The notes: generated from the sequence alone by a model not told the origin. Shown: positions 1 to 7,904, counted from the first letter of the stretch. The stretch: DNA of 11,853 nucleotides from Thermodesulfovibrionales bacterium (GCA_022013235.1 JAKLQR010000180.1:1-11853), one strand, 5' to 3'. Program-made: numbers and translations.

Positions 1-2393
1 ACCTCTATCACCTGGATGCCCGCAGAACTATCAGCTACATAGGCATAATTTCCCGAGACAAAGACATCATAGGCATAACCGGGTGTGGCATAAGAGCCTA
101 CACTTAATGGTTTGGCAGGATTAGTTACGTCTACTACCTGAAGACCTAAATCACCAGCAGCCAGATAGGCATAGTTCCCTGAGACATCTACACTATAGGC
201 GGATACCTCGCCCGGCATATAGAGATAGCCTACAATTTTTGGATCAACAAGATCGGCTATGTCTATTATCTCGAGCACAACGCTGTTGTCAACATAATCG
301 AATCCGTTGCAGGCCACATAGGCATAGTTACCTGAAACATGTATATCTGCGAAGACAGAACACAGGGAACTTCTTACGCTACCCGTCAAATAAGGGCCAC
401 CTCCATAAAGCGATGCTTTAGGATTTCTCAGGAAGTCTGATCCGGTAACAGTCACAGTCGTCGGGGTGGTCAGCCATCCCTCATCAGGAATTATGGAGTC
501 TATATTGGGCGGTGGGGACTTTGATACGTTTATATATCCGCTCTTTGTCTTTGTGATCTGCACAGTTTTGTAAGTTATTGTTAAAGACACTTCAAAATAG
601 CCACTAAGATAATAGGTGTGAGAGGGATTTTGCTCAGTGCTGGTTCCTCCATCTCCAAAGTTCCAGAGCCAACCTTGGATACCTGGATTCCCTGTCGATA
701 GATCAGTAAATTGAACACTTAATGATGACTGGCCAGAAGTCGGGTTAGCAGAAAAGTCTGCCACCAGATAAGCTACTGTTCCAGAAACCTGCTCGGAAAC
801 AGTACTATATCCTGGAGCAGATGCTGTGAAGGTAAGTGTTGCATCATCCAAAACTTTATGAATCCAAAGGCCGCTGTATAATCCATCACCTGCTATCAGA
901 TCAGGGTAAGCACCATCATCATGAAGTGTTAAACTAAGTTCCCCATTGCTAAAATCTACTATAACTGTCGCATCTTTTATAGGGCCATTACAGGTTGCCA
1001 CTGATGCCCTGATGATGGTTTCACCTTCCAAATACTGAAGAATCCCAAACTGTGAAGATGGACTTAAAATAAAAAGGTGAAAGAGAGAGGGGTCGCAATT
1101 AAAGACATTTTTTGCATTGATTCGTCCTCCAGTAAGAATAAGCCCATCTAAGCTGGCAAGGGGATCAACGGTAAGTAGAATATTCCATTTTACCTGGTCA
1201 TAGGTATATTCAGGGTGCTGTGCCAGAATCAGGGCAGCCAGTCCAGAGACATGGGGAGTGGCCATAGAGGTTCCACTTAGATAATCATACTTATTGCCAG
1301 GTATTGAACTAAGGACATTCACCCCAGGGGCAGCCACATCTACAGCGGCTAATCCCCAGTTGGAAAACGAGGCCAGATGGTCATTATGATCAGTTGCAGC
1401 AATGGCAATGATATTTGGAAGATTATAACTTGAAGGATAATGAGAATATGTGTCATTATTAGAGCTACTATTTCCAGCAGCAGCAACAAATAAGATATCT
1501 GCATTTCCTGCTAACTGAATAGCATCATATAATGCCTGTGAGTAGCCACCTCCTCCCCAGCTATTACTGGTTATCCTTATATTCTGTCCATAATCCTGCC
1601 TCATCGTAATCGCATATTCAAGACATTCTATAGCATCAGAAATATAACCACTTCCTCCTGCACTTAGGAACTTTAAGGCCATGATCTTTACATTCCAGTT
1701 TACACCTACAACCCCAATTCCATTATTCCCTGTGGCTCCAATTGTTCCTGAAACGTGGGTTCCATGGCGATTATCATCCATAGGGTCGGTATCATTATTG
1801 ATAGTGTCAATCCCGTAGATGTCATCAATATATCCATTTCCATCATCATCCACTCCAGGGCTGCCATTTAGCTCTGCAAGATTCTTCCACATATTTCCAG
1901 CTAAGTCCTGATGATTATAGTCCACTCCAGTATCAATCACTGCTACAATTACATTACTGCTTCCGGTAGTTATCTGCCATGCCTCAGGGGCATCAATATC
2001 TGCGTCAATGGTTCCTCCTGTCTGTCCTGTATTATGGAGACCCCAGAGATTATTAAAACTTGGATCATTAGGGAAAACGTCTAAGGCATAGAGCATATAG
2101 TTTGGTTCTGCATACTCAACATTTGGATCTTTCTTGTAAAGCTCTATGGCTTCTTTTACGTTCATGTCTTCTTGAAGTTCCACAAGATAAATTCCAGTCT
2201 TCTTGAAATGTTTTTTAACCTTTGTTTTCGCACTCTCATGGGAAACAGAAACAGCCTGTATGTGTACTCCGGGTTTAAACTTAACTAATAACTCGCCTTC
2301 CTTGTATTCCGGTTCATGCTGTGCAAATAAAGGCGGGATATATAAAAGAAGGCATACCACACATATTAAAAATAGCTTTCCATATCTACTCAT
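1..2393 (-). CDS. Secreted subtilisin-like (S8) serine protease with PKD, IPT/TIG-like and LVIVD repeats, partial (C-terminus outside window)
   Basis: Translation from ATG at 2393 gives 797 residues with no stop before the left edge. Residues 1-24 look like a Sec signal peptide: Arg/Lys near the start, a hydrophobic core, and likely cleavage after LFA. Residues about 30-102 resemble the fervidolysin-type propeptide (GELLVKFKPG ... VEYAEPNY). The S8 catalytic triad is complete: Asp154 in AVIDTGVDY, His210 in HGTHVSGT and Ser376 in GTSMATPHVSG, with oxyanion Asn308 in AAGNSS. An Asp/Asn-rich insert at 180-204 could bind calcium. After the protease come a less clear beta-rich stretch (about 435-540), a PKD domain (about 544-623, WNFGDGGTS ... 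HTY), an IPT/TIG-like segment (about 629-665) and at least three repeats of the LVIVD type containing SGNYAY at 687, 738 and 780. An extracellular or surface protease follows from this; its substrate cannot be inferred. AAAGGGG lies 5-6 bases before the start. Confidence 0.95.
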   Translation of the reverse strand, partial: MSRYGKLFLICVVCLLLYIPPLFAQHEPEYKEGELLVKFKPGVHIQAVSVSHESAKTKVKKHFKKTGIYLVELQEDMNVKEAIELYKKDPNVEYAEPNYMLYALDVFPNDPSFNNLWGLHNTGQTGGTIDADIDAPEAWQITTGSSNVIVAVIDTGVDYNHQDLAGNMWKNLAELNGSPGVDDDGNGYIDDIYGIDTINNDTDPMDDNRHGTHVSGTIGATGNNGIGVVGVNWNVKIMALKFLSAGGSGYISDAIECLEYAITMRQDYGQNIRITSNSWGGGGYSQALYDAIQLAGNADILFVAAAGNSSSNNDTYSHYPSSYNLPNIIAIAATDHNDHLASFSNWGLAAVDVAAPGVNVLSSIPGNKYDYLSGTSMATPHVSGLAALILAQHPEYTYDQVKWNILLTVDPLASLDGLILTGGRINAKNVFNCDPSLFHLFILSPSSQFGILQYLEGETIIRASVATCNGPIKDATVIVDFSNGELSLTLHDDGAYPDLIAGDGLYSGLWIHKVLDDATLTFTASAPGYSTVSEQVSGTVAYLVADFSANPTSGQSSLSVQFTDLSTGNPGIQGWLWNFGDGGTSTEQNPSHTYYLSGYFEVSLTITYKTVQITKTKSGYINVSKSPPPNIDSIIPDEGWLTTPTTVTVTGSDFLRNPKASLYGGGPYLTGSVRSSLCSVFADIHVSGNYAYVACNGFDYVDNSVVLEIIDIADLVDPKIVGYLYMPGEVSAYSVDVSGNYAYLAAGDLGLQVVDVTNPAKPLSVGSYATPGYAYDVFVSGNYAYVADSSAGIQVIE

Positions 2394-2457
2394 CTTTATC
2401 CCCTTTCCCTATGTCAAAATAGCCCAATGATATTCTATTAAAGCAACGTTTTGCACA

Positions 2458-2487
2458 ATATTAAGCTTTTGCTATATTTAAAGTCAA
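2458..2487 (-). promoter_or_regulatory. Candidate sigma70-like promoter for the S8 protease gene
   Basis: On the minus strand TTGACT (2482-2487) is followed after 18 bases by TAATAT (2458-2463). The -35 matches the consensus at 5 of 6 positions and the -10 at 4 of 6. It would leave a leader of roughly 55-60 bases before the protease ATG. The surroundings are AT-rich, so a chance match is quite possible. Confidence 0.35.
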
Positions 2488-2631
2488 CGATCAGGGTAAA
2501 AAATGTGGTCGAGGAGTAAAGTAGTTGCGACACTGCAGGGTGTAAAATTTATCAAATCAATTCTGAACAAAAATCAGGAGGTTTTCAATTATTGTATCCA
2601 GTCTTGATCTATTGCCTGATGATATTACTAA

Positions 2632-3341
2632 CTATTTCATCTTTTCGATTCTGTCGAGTATTTCAACAATCTTATCAGTCATGATTTTTATCGCCTTTTT
2701 CCCTTTTTCCGCAGTTGCCTTTTTCGGATTTCCCCATACACCACCGGGCCAGTATTTAACTTTATCCTTCACGGTGAAAGGTTTGGGAATTTGAGGATAT
2801 TCTTCATTAGCCCTTCCTTTTACGAGTTCAGGAGATAAATAGAGCATTATCGATGCTTCCAGTTCGCCTGCATGAGAGTCATTCGGTGTTTCGGCGATTT
2901 CCGACAGTTCCTTCCATAAAACATCATAGGGAGATAGAACTGCCATCTTTATATCTTTGAGTTTTTCTACAAGTATTTCGGCAGTCTCTTTCAAGGCTGA
3001 CATATGAAGGCTGCCTCCGTGACCTGAAATAAGCAAAAAATTCTTCAATCCCTTTTTATGGGCTTCTGTAACAAGATCACTTGAAAACCGTCTGAGTGTT
3101 TCCGGACTGATGCTCAGAGTCCCGGGATGATCCTTTGTCGTGGTGCATACAGCACCGGTGCGAAAAAAAATTTCCTTTTCCTTGCTGCCAACTTGAGCGC
3201 CTCCTGAATAATAAAAGAATCGGTATGCAGGGGCAAGTGACTTCCATGCTCCTCTATCGTGCCGAATGGAAATATGATAGTCTTTGTCAGTTTGAGGTAT
3301 TTCTTAAATTCCTTCATGGTTATGTGTTCCAGGAAATACAT
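2632..3341 (-). pseudogene. Creatininase-family amidohydrolase, split by a frameshift
   Basis: Two minus-strand segments in different frames together form one creatininase-family protein of about 236 residues. The first starts at ATG 3341, preceded by AAGGAGG with 5-base spacing, and carries the metal-binding motif GTIEEHGSHLPLHTD; it hits a stop at 3114-3116. The second frame continues the family sequence with CTTTKDHPGTLSISPETL, then SGHGGSLH and the metal-ligand Glu in DSHAGELEAS, and ends at TAG 2632-2634. Joining them needs one extra base (or two fewer) somewhere between about 3135 and 3172. An eight-base A run at 3163-3170 (T8 on the coding strand) sits there and is the prime suspect for a mutation or a sequencing slip. 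Family members include creatininase, MftE-like peptidases and FAPy deformylases, so the substrate is unknown. All visible metal-binding motifs survive across the two halves, which makes recent damage or a sequence error more likely than long decay. Confidence 0.8.
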
Positions 3342-3405
3342 AGATTCCTCCTTATAATTTTATTTACATTTTACAAGGATATGCATCTCAAATTAAACAC
3401 TGAAT

Positions 3406-3414
3406 TGATATAAT
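3406..3414 (+). promoter_or_regulatory. Extended -10 promoter for the DUF362 gene
   Basis: TGATATAAT is a perfect extended -10 element (TGN plus TATAAT). No convincing -35 lies 17-18 bases upstream, which fits an extended -10 type. Transcription would begin near 3420, about 30 bases before the ATG at 3453. The element sits in the short gap shared with the divergent creatininase gene. Confidence 0.5.
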
Positions 3415-3452
3415 AAAAAACCAGGAATGAAAAGATTGTGAAGGAGGTATAT

Positions 3453-4571
3453 ATGTCCCAGGTATTTTTTGCATCTGCACGGGCAAAAAAATGGAAGTAC
3501 GATGACAGTATGCCCGGCAAGCTCGAACGGCTTCTCAAAGAATTCAATCTTTCGAAGTATTGCGGACCGCAGGAGTGGGTCGCAATAAAGACCCATCTGG
3601 GTTCTGAAGGGGCGCACAGGATCATACGACCGGTTTTCTTAAGAAAGGTAGTGGAAGCCCTCAGGACATGCGGGGCAAAACCCTTTGTGACTGATACAGT
3701 AAGAATCAAAGGGCTTGATTACCTCGACGTTGCGAACCAGAACGGCCTCAATCATCTTTCTGTAGGGGCTCCGGTTATTCTGGCTGACGGACTCTACGGG
3801 AACGATAATATTATGGTGAAGGGAATCGACATCCTGAATGAAATTGCCATCGCAAGCGTCATCTACGATGTGCCTGCCATGGTTGTCTGCTCACATATAA
3901 AGGGTCATATCCAGTCAGGATACGCGGGCGCAATAAAAAATATCGCCATGGGGGGGGTAAGTTCCCGGCACCGGGAATGCGGATGGAAATGCGGCAGAGG
4001 CGCCATGCACACTCTCGGCGAAGGGATGCTTTCATGGGACAAAGAGAAATGCGAACTCTGTTATCAGTGCATGGAGATCTGCCCGCTCGACGCAATAAAA
4101 TTTGTCGATGATCAACTCGAATGGGACACCAATAAATGCTGGAGGTGCGGCAGATGTGAACGCGTCTGTCAGTCAAAGGGGCTCTCACTCCCGGGTAATG
4201 AACAGCGGTTTATGCGTTCTCTTGCCGAGGCTGCAAAGCTGGTTCTTGACACATTTAAACCTCAGAAGGTCATTTACCTCAATTTCCTTACGGAAATACA
4301 ACCTGAGTGCGATTGTATGCCGGTGGCTGATGTTCCTGTGATACAGGACCAGGGGATTCTCATGTCGGACGATATCGTATCAATCGAACAGGCAAGCGTT
4401 GATCTGCTTTTGAAGGCCCCTCCGCTCCCTCAGTCTTTTGCAGACGAAAAACAGATAGTACCGGGTGACGATATCCTTTTCAAGCTCAGCGAAAGGGACT
4501 ACCATCTCCAATTTGAGGCAGCGGAAAGTCTTGGGCTGGGCACAAGAAGCTATGAACTCATTGAAATTTAA
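3453..4571 (+). CDS. DUF362 domain protein with two 4Fe-4S clusters
   Basis: This 372-residue protein has the DUF362 fold signatures IKTHLGSEG (about 45-53), SHIKGHIQSGYAGAIKNIAMG (about 147-167) and the C-terminal ECDCMPVADVPVIQDQGI (about 285-302). Between them lies a ferredoxin-like insert with two clusters: C200, C203, C206, C210 followed by Pro, and C229, C232, C235, C239. The second site lacks the usual Pro after its last Cys. A further CGWKC pair is at 176-180. Both cluster sites are complete, so electron transfer or Fe-S-assisted chemistry is likely, but no reaction is established for this family. No signal peptide is seen, so it is probably cytoplasmic. ATG 3453 is chosen over the in-frame GTG at 3438 because AAGGAGG (3441-3447) lies just ahead of it at normal spacing and would be inside the gene with the earlier start. 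It is transcribed away from the creatininase-family gene; a link is only suggested by position. Confidence 0.92.
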   Translation: MSQVFFASARAKKWKYDDSMPGKLERLLKEFNLSKYCGPQEWVAIKTHLGSEGAHRIIRPVFLRKVVEALRTCGAKPFVTDTVRIKGLDYLDVANQNGLNHLSVGAPVILADGLYGNDNIMVKGIDILNEIAIASVIYDVPAMVVCSHIKGHIQSGYAGAIKNIAMGGVSSRHRECGWKCGRGAMHTLGEGMLSWDKEKCELCYQCMEICPLDAIKFVDDQLEWDTNKCWRCGRCERVCQSKGLSLPGNEQRFMRSLAEAAKLVLDTFKPQKVIYLNFLTEIQPECDCMPVADVPVIQDQGILMSDDIVSIEQASVDLLLKAPPLPQSFADEKQIVPGDDILFKLSERDYHLQFEAAESLGLGTRSYELIEI

Positions 4572-4604
4572 TGGAAATTAGCATTTGCTTTTCATGTAAA
4601 ATTA

Positions 4605-4639
4605 AATACTGCTGCCCGTGGGAGTTGGACAGCAGTATT
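4605..4639. terminator. Hairpin between converging DUF362 and argJ genes, likely bidirectional terminator
   Basis: AATACTGCTG (4605-4614) and CAGCAGTATT (4630-4639) form a perfect 10-bp stem around a 15-base loop, and two more C-G pairs can form inside after one mismatch. The hairpin lies between the 3' ends of two converging genes. There is no clean T tract on the plus strand. On the minus strand it is followed by a moderately T-rich TAATTTTAC, so termination of argJ is the better supported role. Confidence 0.6.
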
Positions 4640-4713
4640 AGGGGAGATAACGAGGCATTTAAAAAAATTTACCATTCCCTGACATCGTTTGTCAAGAAAA
4701 AAACTAAGTAATT

Positions 4714-5889
4714 TTACGTACGATAATCTGCGTTCACTTTTATATATTCTTCGGTCAGATCACAGGTCAGAACCTTTGCGCTCTTTTTCCCACTGTTCAG
4801 GTCGATAACTATTTGAATTTTCTTATTTTTCAAGGCTTCGCCTGCCTCCTTGTCCCTGCCATTGCTCACCCCTTTTGATGCGACTTTTACCTTCCCGATC
4901 CGTATGTCGATTTTCTCTTCCCGAATCGGTACACCGGAGTATCCAAGGGCTGCCATAATTCGTCCCCAGTTTGCATCATTCCCGTACAGGGCTGTTTTTA
5001 CAAGGCTGGAATTGGCAACCGAAAACGCCGCCCGTTCCGCTGCTTCTTCGCTCCGTGCCCCTCTCACTTCAATTTCGACGAGCTTGCTCGCACCCTCTCC
5101 GTCGCTGGCGATCATTTTTGAGAGTTCATAGGTGACTTCATCGAGCATTTTCGAGAAATCTTTATACGCCCCCGACTTCTCTGTGATCTCGCGGTTCCCG
5201 ATCATACCGTTCGCCATAAGCAGGGCTGTGTCATTCGTTGACCTGTCACCGTCAATGGTAATTCTGTTGAAAGACCTGTTCACAGAGTTCAGAAGCGCTT
5301 TCTGCAATGTCTTCCGGTTAACCGCGATATCAGTCATTAACAAACAGAGCATGGTTGCCATATTCGGCCAGATCATGCCCGCACCCTTGCAGACCCCTGC
5401 AATGACGCCCGTCCTTTTCCCGATTCTGACCCTCCTCTGAACAATCTTGGGGAATGTATCGGTTGTCATGATCGCCTGCGCAACGTCGTCAAGGGAATGA
5501 CGGCCGAGATTTTCTGCCAGTTCAGGGATCTTCAGCCTGATCCTGTCCATCGGCATCGGGGCTCCAATCACCCCTGTGGAACATACATAGACAGAGGAGG
5601 GTTTTATTTTGAGGGCGCGGGCGGCAAGAACGGTCATCTCTCCGGCATCCTTCATCCCCTGCCTGCCTGTACAGGCATTTGCGTTGCCGCTGTTCACAAT
5701 GATCGCCTGTCCTGCAGCCGACCGTATTCTCCTCATGTCAAGCCTGACCGGCGCTGCTTTCACTCTGTTTGTGGTGAATGTTCCGGCAATTTTGGCTTCA
5801 ACCCGGGAATAAATGAGTGCAAGGTCCTTTCGGCCCGGTTTTTTTATTGCAGCTTCGGCTGTTGAAAAAAGAAATCCCTTTGGTGTCAT
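4714..5889 (-). CDS. argJ: Glutamate N-acetyltransferase / ornithine acetyltransferase ArgJ
   Basis: This 391-residue protein has the normal ArgJ length. ArgJ moves the acetyl group from N-acetylornithine to glutamate in the cyclic arginine pathway; many members also make N-acetylglutamate from acetyl-CoA, which sequence reading alone cannot decide here. Visible hallmarks are the N-terminal TPKGF, VNSGNANACTG (65-75), STGVIG (104-109) and CKGAGMIWPNMATML (167-181). In that last motif Ala178-Thr179 is the expected self-cleavage site, with Thr179 as the nucleophile of the beta chain. DGEGASKLVE and YGNDANWGRIMAALGYSG follow as in the family. The ATG at 5889 directly abuts the argC TAA with no spacer and no clear Shine-Dalgarno sequence, so translation is probably coupled to argC. 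It is the last gene of the minus-strand run and is followed by the hairpin at 4605-4639. Confidence 0.97.
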   Translation of the reverse strand: MTPKGFLFSTAEAAIKKPGRKDLALIYSRVEAKIAGTFTTNRVKAAPVRLDMRRIRSAAGQAIIVNSGNANACTGRQGMKDAGEMTVLAARALKIKPSSVYVCSTGVIGAPMPMDRIRLKIPELAENLGRHSLDDVAQAIMTTDTFPKIVQRRVRIGKRTGVIAGVCKGAGMIWPNMATMLCLLMTDIAVNRKTLQKALLNSVNRSFNRITIDGDRSTNDTALLMANGMIGNREITEKSGAYKDFSKMLDEVTYELSKMIASDGEGASKLVEIEVRGARSEEAAERAAFSVANSSLVKTALYGNDANWGRIMAALGYSGVPIREEKIDIRIGKVKVASKGVSNGRDKEAGEALKNKKIQIVIDLNSGKKSAKVLTCDLTEEYIKVNADYRT

Positions 5890-6930
5890 TTAAGGATAGA
5901 GCGCCAGGGTATCCAGGGCTGTTGTTTCCTCAAACCCCAGCATGAGATTCATATTATGCACAGCCTGCCCTGAAGCGCCTTTCACGAGGTTGTCAATGGC
6001 GGTTATGACGATCAGGGTGTGTGTCCGCTCGTTCAGCTTTAATCCTATCTCGCAATGGTTCGTACCTCTTACATTCTTGATATTCGGGTATTTCCCATAA
6101 TCGAGGACCCTTACGAACGGCTCATTTTTATATGCCTTATGATAGGCGTCCACGATCTGCCCCGGAGTCGCCTTCTTCGCAAGCGGAGCATAGACCGTGG
6201 AAAGAATGCCCCTGTCCAGAGGCAGGAGATGAGGCGTAAAATTCACCCTGATATCTTTTCCGTAAACCAGTGATAACTCCTGCTCGATTTCGGGAGTATG
6301 ACGGTGAGTACCCACTGAGTAGGCTCTGAATCCTTCGTTAACCTCGCAGTAGGAGACGGCCACGTCAGCTTTCCTTCCTGCGCCGCTTGTGCCGGATTTC
6401 GAATCGATGATTATCGAAGAGACATCGATCATCTTCCCTTTCAGTGCGGGGATTAACGCGAGTATGGCGCCCGTGGGATAACATCCCGGGTTCGCAATAA
6501 GTCTGGCCCTCCTGATCCTCTTTCTGTAGAGCTCAGGAAGCCCGTAAACCGCCTTCTTCAGTGTCTGCACAAAGGCATGAGGGATGCCATACCACTTTTC
6601 ATAGAGTGCCGGGCTTGAAAGCCTGTAATCAGCAGACAGGTCTATAACCTTTTTATTTTTGCTGAAAAAGAAATGGACCGTTTCCTGGGAGGCTCCATGG
6701 GGGAGTGCGAGGAAAAACACCTCAGCTTTTTCGAGAAGTTTTCCCCTGTCTAATGGTTCATAGACAAGGTTTTTGTAGTATGCAAGGTGGGGGAAGAGAT
6801 CCGAAACCTTTTTTCCTGCGGATTTTTCAGAAGTCGCCCCGGTAACGACTACTCCGGGATGATGCGACAGGATACGGAGAAGTTCAATCCCTGTATAGCC
6901 ACTGCCTCCGCATATGCATACTTTTATCAT
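5890..6930 (-). CDS. argC: N-acetyl-gamma-glutamyl-phosphate reductase ArgC
   Basis: ArgC reduces N-acetylglutamyl phosphate to the semialdehyde with NADPH, the step after ArgB in arginine synthesis. From ATG 6930 it is 346 residues long, the usual size. The Rossmann motif GGSGYTG is at the N-terminus, the catalytic Cys150 lies in NPGCYPTG, and the family motif GTHRHTPEIEQEL is present further on. An in-frame GTG at 6936 would add two residues. ATG 6930 is preferred because MIKV is the usual family start and AGGTGA lies just upstream, though the spacing is tight. It sits about 100 bp downstream of rpsI on the same strand and joins argJ without a gap. ArgB, ArgD and the other pathway genes are not in the window. 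Confidence 0.96.
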   Translation of the reverse strand: MIKVCICGGSGYTGIELLRILSHHPGVVVTGATSEKSAGKKVSDLFPHLAYYKNLVYEPLDRGKLLEKAEVFFLALPHGASQETVHFFFSKNKKVIDLSADYRLSSPALYEKWYGIPHAFVQTLKKAVYGLPELYRKRIRRARLIANPGCYPTGAILALIPALKGKMIDVSSIIIDSKSGTSGAGRKADVAVSYCEVNEGFRAYSVGTHRHTPEIEQELSLVYGKDIRVNFTPHLLPLDRGILSTVYAPLAKKATPGQIVDAYHKAYKNEPFVRVLDYGKYPNIKNVRGTNHCEIGLKLNERTHTLIVITAIDNLVKGASGQAVHNMNLMLGFEETTALDTLALYP

Positions 6931-6964
6931 AGTCACCTGTCACCGGCCATTGGCCTCTCAGCAC

Positions 6965-6993
6965 ATAAATGTCAGCCGTTCACTTGCTGACAA
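6965..6993 (-). promoter_or_regulatory. Weak promoter-like sequence overlapping a small dyad between rpsI and argC
   Basis: In the gap of about 100 bp, GTCAGC (6971-6976) and GCTGAC (6986-6991) form a 6-bp dyad with a 9-base loop. On the minus strand it lies between TTGTCA (6988-6993) and ATTTAT (6965-6970), which are 17 bases apart. The -35 matches at 5 of 6 positions but the -10 at only 3 of 6. It could be a weak argC promoter with an operator-like dyad, a weak attenuator, or chance. Confidence 0.2.
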
Positions 6994-7032
6994 GGGTTCA
7001 CGACTATCGACCGATGACCAATAGCTGCTCTT

Positions 7033-7425
7033 TTATCTCTTGGAGAACTGGAATCTCTTCCTGGCGCCCTTCTGTCCGTACTTCTTCCTCTCTTTTTCCC
7101 TCGGGTCTCTTCTGAGGAAGCCTTCCTTCTTGAGTCTTACGCGAAGGTCGCTGTTCATATCAACAATGGCGCGGGAAATGCCGTGTTTTACTGCACCGGC
7201 CTGACCGGAGAGGCCCCCGCCTTCGACTGTGGCGGTAATATCATATTTCCCCGTAATCCCGGCAAGCTCGATAGGCTGCCGGATCACCATCCGGAGCGTC
7301 TCACGCGAGAAATAATCATCAGCCGGTTTCTTGTTGACGATGATCTGGCCGTTTCCCGGCGTGAGGGTAACCCTTGCGACTGCGGTCTTGCGTCTTCCTG
7401 TTGCGTTATACTGAATTTCTGCCAT
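7033..7425 (-). CDS. rpsI: 30S ribosomal protein S9 (uS9)
   Basis: This 130-residue protein matches S9 throughout: ATGRRKTAVARV at the N-terminus, a central GGGLSGQAGAVKHGISRA, and the basic C-terminal tail ending RFQFSKR, which in the family reaches toward tRNA in the P site of the small subunit. The length is typical. AAGGAG lies 7 bases before the ATG at 7425. It follows rplM after 16 bp, the pairing found in most bacteria, so the two are almost certainly co-transcribed. argC follows about 100 bp downstream on the same strand and may be reached by read-through. Confidence 0.98.
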   Translation of the reverse strand: MAEIQYNATGRRKTAVARVTLTPGNGQIIVNKKPADDYFSRETLRMVIRQPIELAGITGKYDITATVEGGGLSGQAGAVKHGISRAIVDMNSDLRVRLKKEGFLRRDPREKERKKYGQKGARKRFQFSKR

Positions 7426-7441
7426 GTATAACTCCTTATTT

Positions 7442-7870
7442 TTATACTGTCAATATTTCCGGTTTCTGTGCTTCATGGGGATGTTCCGGTCCCCGGTAAA
7501 CCTTCAGTTTTTTTATCATTGCCCTTCCAAGCCTTCCCTTGGGAAGCATGCCCCATACTGCGTCCGCGAGAATCGTTTCCGGAGCTTTATTCATACGCTC
7601 CCGTGCCGTCTCTGACTTAATGCCTCCCGGATATCCTGAATGCCGGTAATAAACCTTGTTGTCCAGTTTCCTGCCTGTGAGTTTTACTTTCTCTGCATTG
7701 ACAACAACAATAAAATCACCGGTATCCGTGTTCGGGGTGAATATCGGCTTGTTCTTTCCCCTGAGGCAATTGGCAATCTTGACCGCAAGCCTTCCCAGCA
7801 CAGCATTATTGGCATCTACAAGATACCACTTCCGTTCGACGTCGCCTTTTTTCGCAAAAACTGTCCTCAT
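7442..7870 (-). CDS. rplM: 50S ribosomal protein L13 (uL13)
   Basis: The translation from ATG 7870 is 142 residues, the standard L13 length. It shows the expected WYLVDANNAVLGRLA near the start, then GDFIVVVNAEKVKLTG, YYRHSGYPGG, AVWGMLPKGRLGR and KVYRGPEHPHEAQ. L13 is an early-assembling large-subunit protein. A GTG one codon upstream (7873) could also serve, but ATG 7870 has the better distance from the GGAAGG ribosome binding site. It is the first gene of the rplM-rpsI run, with a promoter candidate in the 73-bp gap behind it. The leader would be under 30 bases, too short for a structured L13 autoregulatory leader. Confidence 0.98.
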   Translation of the reverse strand: MRTVFAKKGDVERKWYLVDANNAVLGRLAVKIANCLRGKNKPIFTPNTDTGDFIVVVNAEKVKLTGRKLDNKVYYRHSGYPGGIKSETARERMNKAPETILADAVWGMLPKGRLGRAMIKKLKVYRGPEHPHEAQKPEILTV

Positions 7871-7904
7871 CACGCCACCTTCCTGAATTATTATTAAGAC
7901 TATT

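Noticed and set aside
2394..2631. Insertion-sequence end or attachment site in the spacer behind the protease
   Set aside because: No inverted-repeat pair, target duplication or transposase fragment could be confirmed by eye.
3342..3440. A minus-strand promoter for the creatininase-family gene
   Set aside because: TTGAGA and TTTAAT occur, but no -10 of acceptable quality lies at 16-18 bases; the region is too AT-rich to call one.
3438..3452. Earlier GTG start for the DUF362 protein
   Set aside because: It would place the AAGGAGG ribosome binding site inside the coding region; ATG 3453 has that site at normal spacing.
4714..5889. Several plus-strand open frames opposite argJ (for example 4850-5131, 5132-5440, 5497-5865)
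   Set aside because: They are antisense shadows of a complete, well-conserved argJ and show no recognisable protein features or consistent ribosome binding sites.
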